A stretch of 64,000 bases of DNA from CAJQPP01 sp963793465. GTDB lineage: Bacteria; Planctomycetota; Planctomycetia; Pirellulales; Pirellulaceae. Positions within the stretch are counted from its first letter, which is position 1. Every line of letters starts with the position of its first letter. Under the pieces are notes generated by a model. It was given only the letters and a program-made list of their open reading frames with translations, was not told where the DNA came from and made no database searches. The stretch is taken from assembly GCA_963793465.1 (NCBI GenBank), contig CAWCAJ010000005.1:930001-994000 (forward strand). The letters are read 5' to 3'. The position numbers and the translations under genes are program-made. Positions 58,228 to 64,000 of this stretch are shown here, piece by piece.

Positions 58228-60237
58228 ATGGGACAGCGAGTGTTGAAAATAGCATCTCAGCGGGATTTTTTGTCACGGTGGGCGGTACGGGGCAGCTGGC
58301 TGGCGTTGATTTGCGTGGTCAGTTTGGCAAGCACCGACTCCGTTCAGGCTCAAGAGGAACTGGATTTCGCGCACGACATTCTGCCTGTGCTGATGAGTCG
58401 CTGTGGGGATTGTCACGCCCACGGGGTTTTCAAAGGTGGATTGTCCCTGGAGTCGCGGCAGTCGCTGCTCGATTCCGGAGTCGTGAGCATCGGCGATCGA
58501 TCGGCCAGCGAGTTATGGCAACGTGTGGCCAGCGAAGATGAGGATTTGCGGATGCCACCACAGGGTGCGCCGCTCAGCAGCCAACAGATTGAGTTGCTGG
58601 GCCGCTGGATCGACGACGGGTTGCCATGGCCCCCGGAATTGACGCTGACAAAACCCACGTTTTCCCGCTCGCTGGCTTTGGCTGTGCCCGTCATTCCTAC
58701 CGGCAGCGACTTCGATCACCCGGTCGATGCGTTGGTCGCCGAGTATTTTCAGCAGCAGGGAGTTGATTTTCCGGAACAGCTGTCGGATCGCCAATTCCTG
58801 CGGAGGCTCAAGCTGGATCTGTTGGGGCTGCTGCCCAGCCCCTCAGAAGTCGAGTCCTTTGTCGCTGATACGAATCCTCAAAAGTACGCGTTGCAAGTGG
58901 ACGAGTTTCTGTCTCGCGATCGGGAATATGCGGATCATTGGATTTCCTTCTGGAACGACCTGCTGCGAAACGACTATACCGGTACGGGCTACATCGATGG
59001 GGGACGGCAGCAAATCACCACCTGGTTGCATCGGTCGTTGATGGACAATAAACCCTTTGACCAGTTTGTGCGGGAGCTGATTGAACCGGTACCTGCAGCC
59101 CAGGGATTCATCAAGGGGATCCAGTGGCGGGGTGAAGTGAATGCCAGTCAAATCCAGCCCTTGCAATTTTCCCAGAACGTTTCGCAGGTGTTTCTGGGGA
59201 TCAACATGAAATGCGCGTCTTGCCATGACAGTTTTGTTGACAACTGGAAACTGTCTGACGCCTACGGTTTGGCCGCCGTGATCGCGGAAGCACCCCTGGA
59301 AATGTACCGCTGTGACATTCCCATTGGCCAGTTCGCAACCAGCCAGTTTGTATTTCCGGAGCTCGGCCAGATCGATCAACAATGGCCTCGGCAGCAACGA
59401 TTGGAGAGGCTGGCCGAGCTGATTACGTCCCCGCAGAACGGACGGTTCTCCCGTACGATCGTCAATCGTCTGTGGCAAAGGCTGGCGGGTCGCGGGCTGG
59501 TTCATCCGGTGGATGTGATGGCCAATGAGGCCTGGTCGGAGTCCCTGCTGGACTACCTGGCAACGGAATTGGTGGGCCCGCAAGGCTCCCGGGCAACTGC
59601 AGGCCAGGCCTACGACCTGAAGCACGTTTTGCGATTGATCGCGACCTCACACATTTATCGCTGTCAGGCGACGACGGCGGAGCCGACCGCAGAAGCTTAC
59701 GTGTTTCGTGGCATCGGATGGAAACGCATGACGGCCGAACAATTCGTGGATGCCGTGTGGACCCTCACTGCCGCCTGGCCGGAAGCGATGGCGGCCTCCA
59801 TTGAAGAAGACGCAGCCGCGGACCAGGAGGCACCGACGCCAGAGGTCCGGTCGGACCGCGGAACGGATTTGCCGATTCGGGCGTCGTTGGTGCCCGCCGA
59901 TCTGCTGATGCGTTCGCTGGGACGTCCCAATCGGGACCAGGTCGTGACCACTCGGCCTGAAGAGTTGTCGACCTTGCAGGCATTGGATCTCAGCAACGGT
60001 CCCTTGTTGACCCGCTGGATTCGCCAGGGAGCAGATCATTGGCTGAAGAGGCAGGGCCAGGCAGGATGGTCCAACGACCAACTGATCGAGCAGTTGTTTC
60101 GCGAAGCGTTGTCCAGGGAGCCAACGCCGCAAGAATTGACGCTGTTACGGCTGGAGGATGCGTCGGATTTACAACCGCAGCTAGAGGACCTTCTGTGGAT
60201 GGTCTTGATGTTACCGGAATTTCAGTTGATCCAGTAA
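58228..60237 (+). CDS. Cytochrome c-like/DUF1549/DUF1553 protein
   Basis: The ATG at 58228 precedes a signal peptide (WLALICVVSLASTDSVQA); the longer frame to 58105 is less protein-like. The 669-residue product has a heme-binding-type domain near the start (CGDCH at 59-63), a DUF1549 region (about 160-360) with a second CASCH at 329-333, and a DUF1553 region at the C-terminus. This composite is a hallmark of Planctomycetes and is almost always paired with a DUF1501 gene, as here. The function is unknown; a cell-surface redox or sulfur-compound role has been guessed. Confidence 0.9.
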   Translation: MGQRVLKIASQRDFLSRWAVRGSWLALICVVSLASTDSVQAQEELDFAHDILPVLMSRCGDCHAHGVFKGGLSLESRQSLLDSGVVSIGDRSASELWQRVASEDEDLRMPPQGAPLSSQQIELLGRWIDDGLPWPPELTLTKPTFSRSLALAVPVIPTGSDFDHPVDALVAEYFQQQGVDFPEQLSDRQFLRRLKLDLLGLLPSPSEVESFVADTNPQKYALQVDEFLSRDREYADHWISFWNDLLRNDYTGTGYIDGGRQQITTWLHRSLMDNKPFDQFVRELIEPVPAAQGFIKGIQWRGEVNASQIQPLQFSQNVSQVFLGINMKCASCHDSFVDNWKLSDAYGLAAVIAEAPLEMYRCDIPIGQFATSQFVFPELGQIDQQWPRQQRLERLAELITSPQNGRFSRTIVNRLWQRLAGRGLVHPVDVMANEAWSESLLDYLATELVGPQGSRATAGQAYDLKHVLRLIATSHIYRCQATTAEPTAEAYVFRGIGWKRMTAEQFVDAVWTLTAAWPEAMAASIEEDAAADQEAPTPEVRSDRGTDLPIRASLVPADLLMRSLGRPNRDQVVTTRPEELSTLQALDLSNGPLLTRWIRQGADHWLKRQGQAGWSNDQLIEQLFREALSREPTPQELTLLRLEDASDLQPQLEDLLWMVLMLPEFQLIQ

Positions 60238-60247
60238 ACCCCGCACC

Positions 60248-61714
60248 ATGAGCCTTCACCCACGACGACAAACGGATACGCAAATGACCCTCAATTCCTC
60301 TGAAACTCGCAGGCGGTTCCTCAAGAAAATGGCTGCTGCCAGCGCCGCCGCCATGACTTGTGGGGCCCCCGTTGTCGTGGCTGGCTCGGGCATTCGACGG
60401 CCCGCCGCGACGGCAGATTGTTGCATCCTGCTGTGGATGGCCGGCGGTATGGCGGCTCCCGAGACATTCGATCCCAAACAGTATCAGCCCTTCGATATCG
60501 GCCTGGAGGCCGAGCGGATCATTTCCACCTTTCCGGCCATCGACACTGTTCTGGATGGTGTGCAGATCAGCCAGGGCCTGGAACAGGTGGCCGGGATCCT
60601 TGATCGAGGCACCCTGATTCGGTCCCACGTGCAAGCCGATCTGGGTCATATTTTACATTCCCGACATCAATATCATTGGCACACCGGCTATGTGCCACCT
60701 CAGACAGTGGCCGCTCCTCATGTGGGTGCCTGGATGGCCCATTTGCTGGGCCCCAGGAATCCTGCCATTCCGGCATTTATCGATATCGGGCAGCGACTCG
60801 AGGATATCGGGGAAAAGGAAGAACTGAAAGCCTTTCACACGGCCGGTTTTTTGGGCAGCGAATACGGGCCCTTTGTGTTGCCCCATCCGGACCAGGCCAT
60901 TGCCTCGGTGCAGCCGCCGGAAGGAATGTCTCCCACCCGATTCGAGAGTCGCTATCGGAAGTACCGGGAGCTGGTCAATCGCTCCTGGGGGGACCAGGCC
61001 AGCGATTACCAGAAAGAATCCATGCTGCGATCGATGGAAAACGCCTATCGTTTGCTGAACTCACCCGAGCGAGTGGCTTTCGATTTAACGACCGAGCCGC
61101 GGGAGAGCTATGATCGCTACAACACCGGCCGTTTTGGTCTTGGTTGTTTGCTGGCACGCCGGCTGGCGGAAGCCGGTGGGCGTTTCATCGAAGTCACAAC
61201 CGAATACGTCCCCTTCCTGCACTGGGATACTCATGAAAACGGTCACGTGACGGCCAAGCGGATGAAGCAGGAAATTGATCGCCCGGTCGCCCAGTTGATT
61301 CGGGACCTGGAAGAAAGCGGTCTGTTGGATCGCACCTTGGTGATCCTGGCCAGCGAGTTCAGTCGGGACATGATGATTGAAGGCGTGCCCGGCAGCACGG
61401 CTCGCGATCAATCAAGAGCCAAGGCAGATGTGTTGGGTGAGATCAATCAATACGGACTGCATCGCCATTTTACCGGCGGCAGTAGCGTGCTGATGTTTGG
61501 CGGAGGGATGGGTCGCGGTCGGGTGTATGGCAGGACCGCCGATGAAAGACCCTGTGTGGCGATCGAGAATCCGCTCTCCATCACGGATCTGCATGCCACC
61601 ATTTTTCAAGCCATGGGTATTGCGTCAGATACTGCGGTCAACGTGGAACAACGACCTTTTTATGTAACCGAAGATGGCCGCGGGCAGTCGGTGCGAGACC
61701 TGTTTGCTGGTTAA
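60248..61714 (+). CDS. DUF1501 protein with Tat signal
   Basis: This exported protein has a twin-arginine signal (TRRRFLKKMAAASAAAM). The family fold is related to alkaline phosphatase/sulfatase and includes WMAGGMAAPETFDPK, SRHQYHWHTGYV, HWDTHENG and LVILASEFSRD. The ATG at 60284 would start closer to the Tat motif; both starts are possible. The expected length is about 470-490. It lies 11 bases after the DUF1549 gene and surely shares its transcript. Confidence 0.9.
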   Translation: MSLHPRRQTDTQMTLNSSETRRRFLKKMAAASAAAMTCGAPVVVAGSGIRRPAATADCCILLWMAGGMAAPETFDPKQYQPFDIGLEAERIISTFPAIDTVLDGVQISQGLEQVAGILDRGTLIRSHVQADLGHILHSRHQYHWHTGYVPPQTVAAPHVGAWMAHLLGPRNPAIPAFIDIGQRLEDIGEKEELKAFHTAGFLGSEYGPFVLPHPDQAIASVQPPEGMSPTRFESRYRKYRELVNRSWGDQASDYQKESMLRSMENAYRLLNSPERVAFDLTTEPRESYDRYNTGRFGLGCLLARRLAEAGGRFIEVTTEYVPFLHWDTHENGHVTAKRMKQEIDRPVAQLIRDLEESGLLDRTLVILASEFSRDMMIEGVPGSTARDQSRAKADVLGEINQYGLHRHFTGGSSVLMFGGGMGRGRVYGRTADERPCVAIENPLSITDLHATIFQAMGIASDTAVNVEQRPFYVTEDGRGQSVRDLFAG

Positions 61715-62036
61715 GGGTGATTGGGTTTGATTGCAACCTGGATGGCAGGCTGGGGATGGATGAATTGGCTGAGGACCTGGCCTTGTGTGCCCAACGATCA
61801 ACGCAGTGGATTGGTGCGAAGGCAGGAACGAAATCGTGGAAATTAGGAAATCGCGAAATTGGGAATTCTTGGAAATTGCGACATCCGCCGATGTGCGGGC
61901 CAGCAGTGGGCGAGGTCGCTGGCACCCTGCGCGGGCTGCCACCGATGCGGCCAGCGAAGCCAGTCCGGTCTCGTCGCGTCGGCCAAAGTATCAGTTCGAC
62001 GTGGTGGCTTCGGGGCGTTAAAGCTAGAATGCCGTC
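61715..62036. other. Intergenic gap, no feature seen
   Basis: About 320 bases between the DUF1501 gene and fdhD. It has a loose AT-rich repeat (gaaattaggaaatcgcgaaa) near 61838. Open frames crossing it do not look like proteins. Confidence 0.5.
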
Positions 62037-62906
62037 ATGAGCAACCCTGACGACTCCCGAACCAGCGAAATCCAGGAACGAACCTATTCCATTCGCCAAT
62101 TCTCGGAAGACGCCCCGCGAAACGTCGAAGACCACGTGGTCGTGGAGGAACCGGTCGAGATCCGCGTTGTTTTTGGTCCGTCTGAAAAACGCACGATGCG
62201 TAGCGTGTCGATTACGATGCGGACGCCCGGCCATGATCGCGAATTGGCCGCCGGTTTCCTGATGGCGGAGAGTATTTTGACTTCCTGTCAGCAGATTCAG
62301 GGCATTCGCTGCGGTGGCGTCGATGCTCAGGGAAACCCGACAGGCAACATCATTCGTGTCGATCTGAATCCCGAGGTGCCGCTGGATCTGGGCCGACTGC
62401 AGCGGCATTTTTTTACGACCAGCAGCTGTGGCGTTTGCGGCAAAGCATCGCTGGAGGCCCTGGAAATGCAGGGGTTGAAACCGTTGGCCGATGGCGATTT
62501 TCGGATTTCCGCGGCAGCTGTCAAACAATTGTCCTGTGCCTTGCGATTGCATCAGGACACCTTTCAACGAACCGGGGGACTGCATGCGGCCGGCCTGCTG
62601 GATGCGACCGGATTGGTGATTGATGCGCGAGAGGACGTGGGGCGTCACAATGCTGTCGACAAGCTGATCGGGCATTGGTTTCTACAGGGCCGGGTTCCGC
62701 TTTCGGAATACGGTATGATAGTCAGCGGCAGGGTGAGTTTTGAAATCATGCAGAAGGCCTTGGCCGCTGGATTGCCGATGATCGTTGCGGTCGGGGCGCC
62801 ATCCAGTCTGGCCATCGATATGGCGCGGCAGTACAACCTGACGTTGGTGGGGTTCGCTTCCCCGCAACGATTCAACGTTTATGCGGGCGAACAACGAGTG
62901 ACCTGA
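62037..62906 (+). CDS. fdhD: Formate dehydrogenase sulfurtransferase FdhD
   Basis: This transfers sulfur from IscS to the molybdenum/tungsten cofactor, needed for active formate dehydrogenase. The 289-residue protein has the catalytic CGVCGK motif (Cys131 and Cys134), the family blocks PGHDRELAAGFLMAE, TGGLHAAGL, DVGRHNAVDKLIG and SGRVSFEIMQKA, and ends QRFNVYAGEQR. The ribosome site is weak. It lies 60 bases before a formate dehydrogenase diaphorase gene, which confirms its role. Confidence 0.96.
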   Translation: MSNPDDSRTSEIQERTYSIRQFSEDAPRNVEDHVVVEEPVEIRVVFGPSEKRTMRSVSITMRTPGHDRELAAGFLMAESILTSCQQIQGIRCGGVDAQGNPTGNIIRVDLNPEVPLDLGRLQRHFFTTSSCGVCGKASLEALEMQGLKPLADGDFRISAAAVKQLSCALRLHQDTFQRTGGLHAAGLLDATGLVIDAREDVGRHNAVDKLIGHWFLQGRVPLSEYGMIVSGRVSFEIMQKALAAGLPMIVAVGAPSSLAIDMARQYNLTLVGFASPQRFNVYAGEQRVT

Positions 62907-62966
62907 CAGGGCCCCTTTTCCCCGCAACCGGAACCCGCGGGTTTTTCCCAACCACAAGAAAGAGAT

Positions 62967-64000
62967 ATGAAGAAATACGGTGCCAACCGCGAGAAGATAT
63001 TTGAGCTGCTGGATCACGAAGGTGGTGTGACCGAGGAGTCTGTCCGCAAAGTCAGTGCCGCCACGGGAGTCCCCGAAGCAGATATCTGGGGTGCGGGTAT
63101 GTTCTACACGCTGATCAACCGACCCGGCAAACGGGTGCGGATCTGTGACGGGCTGACCTGCCAAATGATGGGTGGCGACGAACTGGCGACCCGATTGAAA
63201 GCAGAAGGCAAGGAAGTGGAGCGGGTCAGCTGCCTGGGGCAGTGCGACCGGGCGCCGGCGACTCTGGATGAAGCAATGGAATTGGTCACCTACGAAGGTC
63301 GACCCTACTTCGTGACGGCCGACAATCCCGACCTGCCGATGAACCTGGGAGGCGCCGATGACCCGTCGTACGCGGCACTGGCCAAAGCCCGGGAAATGGG
63401 ACCGGAATGGGTGATCCAGGAAATCAAGTCGGCGGAGTTGCAGGGACGGGGGGGGGCCGGGTTTCCTGCGCATTTCAAATGGACCTCCGTACGCAACCAG
63501 GTCGATCGCGAACGCTACGTGGTGTGCAATGCCGACGAAAGCGAACCGGGTACTTTCAAGGATCGTGAAGTCATCCTGAGGCGTTGCCACTTGATGTTGG
63601 AAGGGTTGGCCATTGCAGCCTTTTGCATCGACTCCCACGATATTTTCGTTTACATTCGCGGCGAATATGTCAACGAAGTCAGGGCCTTGGAACAGGCCAT
63701 CGAAGAATCCCGGGCCGCCCTGGGTGACATAACAGTCCATGTTTCCCACGGACACGGTGCCTACATCTGTGGCGAAGAGACGGCATTGCTGGAGGCTCTG
63801 GAGGGCAAACGCGGTATGCCCCGTTTGAAACCCCCCTACCCCACCGAGTCCGGGTTTCGAAATAAACCCACGCTGATGCACAATGTGGAGACCATCGCAT
63901 GCGTCCCGTCCATCGTGAAACGGGGCGGGGCCTGGTTTCGGGAACAGGGGAAAACGGAGCCCGGCAGCAAGCTTTATTGTGTCTCAGGGCACGTCAATCG
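62967..64000 (+). CDS. NAD-linked formate dehydrogenase NuoE/NuoF-like subunit, partial
   Basis: This gene runs off the window. The ATG at 62967 follows an AAGAAAGAG site. About 344 residues are visible. The first part is a NuoE-like [2Fe-2S] domain with Cys60, Cys65, Cys89 and Cys93 (RICDGLTC, SCLGQC). The second part is NuoF-like with the NAD/FMN-binding GRGGAGFP at 160-167, VVCNADESEPGTFKDRE and YICGEETALLEALEG. The fusion is the beta subunit type (FdsB/HoxF-like) of soluble NAD-dependent formate dehydrogenases. Nine G in a row at 63448-63456 encode part of the glycine motif and stay in frame. The catalytic molybdenum subunit should follow outside the window. Confidence 0.92.
   Translation, partial: MKKYGANREKIFELLDHEGGVTEESVRKVSAATGVPEADIWGAGMFYTLINRPGKRVRICDGLTCQMMGGDELATRLKAEGKEVERVSCLGQCDRAPATLDEAMELVTYEGRPYFVTADNPDLPMNLGGADDPSYAALAKAREMGPEWVIQEIKSAELQGRGGAGFPAHFKWTSVRNQVDRERYVVCNADESEPGTFKDREVILRRCHLMLEGLAIAAFCIDSHDIFVYIRGEYVNEVRALEQAIEESRAALGDITVHVSHGHGAYICGEETALLEALEGKRGMPRLKPPYPTESGFRNKPTLMHNVETIACVPSIVKRGGAWFREQGKTEPGSKLYCVSGHVN

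Noticed and set aside
61717..62040. Plus-strand frame after the DUF1501 gene
   Set aside because: No ribosome site, odd composition and overlap with the fdhD start.
61638..62675. Long minus-strand frame opposite fdhD
   Set aside because: Shadow of fdhD; the plus strand has the CGVCGK motif and family sequence throughout.
63448..63456. Run of nine G as a possible phase-variation switch
   Set aside because: It encodes an essential glycine motif of the diaphorase and remains in frame; noted only as an error-prone site.

Overview
The window reads as a chromosomal segment of a planctomycete, most likely of the Pirellulales/Pirellulaceae type. The markers are a BBP7-type outer-membrane barrel, a cytochrome/DUF1549/DUF1553 gene paired with a DUF1501 gene, a CRTAC1-like FG-GAP/ASPIC lipoprotein, a PEP-CTERM protein, a BNR/VPS10-like repeat protein, a proline/glutamine-rich BamA linker and many Planctomycetes-type hypothetical proteins. 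All of these are family assignments by eye. No tRNA, rRNA, CRISPR array, transposase or phage gene was seen. Genes lie on both strands in short runs, and several intergenic gaps of 300-750 bases are filled with short tandem repeats.

Layout. 1-3000: two decayed outer-membrane genes, a porin broken by a 16-bp duplication plus a stop, and a TolC-type efflux remnant. 3000-7800: PP2C phosphatase, AI-2E-type permease, BBP7 barrel, a 70-aa conserved-looking protein and a histidine phosphatase. 7800-13150: a large MscK-like mechanosensitive channel and two universal stress genes. 13450-16760: BamA encoded as two separate genes, a POTRA part and a barrel part. 17240-21700: serine biosynthesis (serA, serC) behind an unknown 506-aa protein. 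22000-25370: small membrane protein, a frameshifted Gfo/Idh/MocA oxidoreductase and an ApbE flavin transferase. 25480-32030: a two-gene unit of a phosphodiesterase-TPR-sulfotransferase fusion followed by a FG-GAP/ASPIC lipoprotein (two frameshifts). 32300-36250: PEP-CTERM protein, PAS-AraC regulator and monomeric isocitrate dehydrogenase (frameshifted). 36550-41930: PutA and a frameshifted two-domain SASA/SGNH esterase. 42040-46650: Cys-rich zinc-finger-like membrane protein, Crp/Fnr regulator and a secretin-like protein. 47000-51000: DUF1570-type metallopeptidase and a GGDEF-EAL protein. 51400-58060: BNR protein, then a repeat-rich stretch with three small secreted or membrane genes (Cys-rich protein, small membrane protein, TMEM175-type channel). 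58200-61700: the cytochrome/DUF1549/DUF1553-DUF1501 pair. 62000-64000: fdhD and the start of an NAD-linked formate dehydrogenase diaphorase subunit, cut by the window edge.

The genes join in a few recognisable pathways: phosphoserine-route serine synthesis, outer-membrane protein assembly, two routes meeting at 2-oxoglutarate (icd and putA, divergently placed), and formate oxidation (fdhD plus diaphorase). Four otherwise full-length genes carry single- or double-base indels. I cannot tell from the sequence whether these are real mutations or assembly errors. The points most worth following up are the split BamA with two lipoprotein signals, the phosphodiesterase-TPR-sulfotransferase fusion, a dispersed ~87-bp intergenic repeat, and the recurring four-copy 15-bp tandem repeats.
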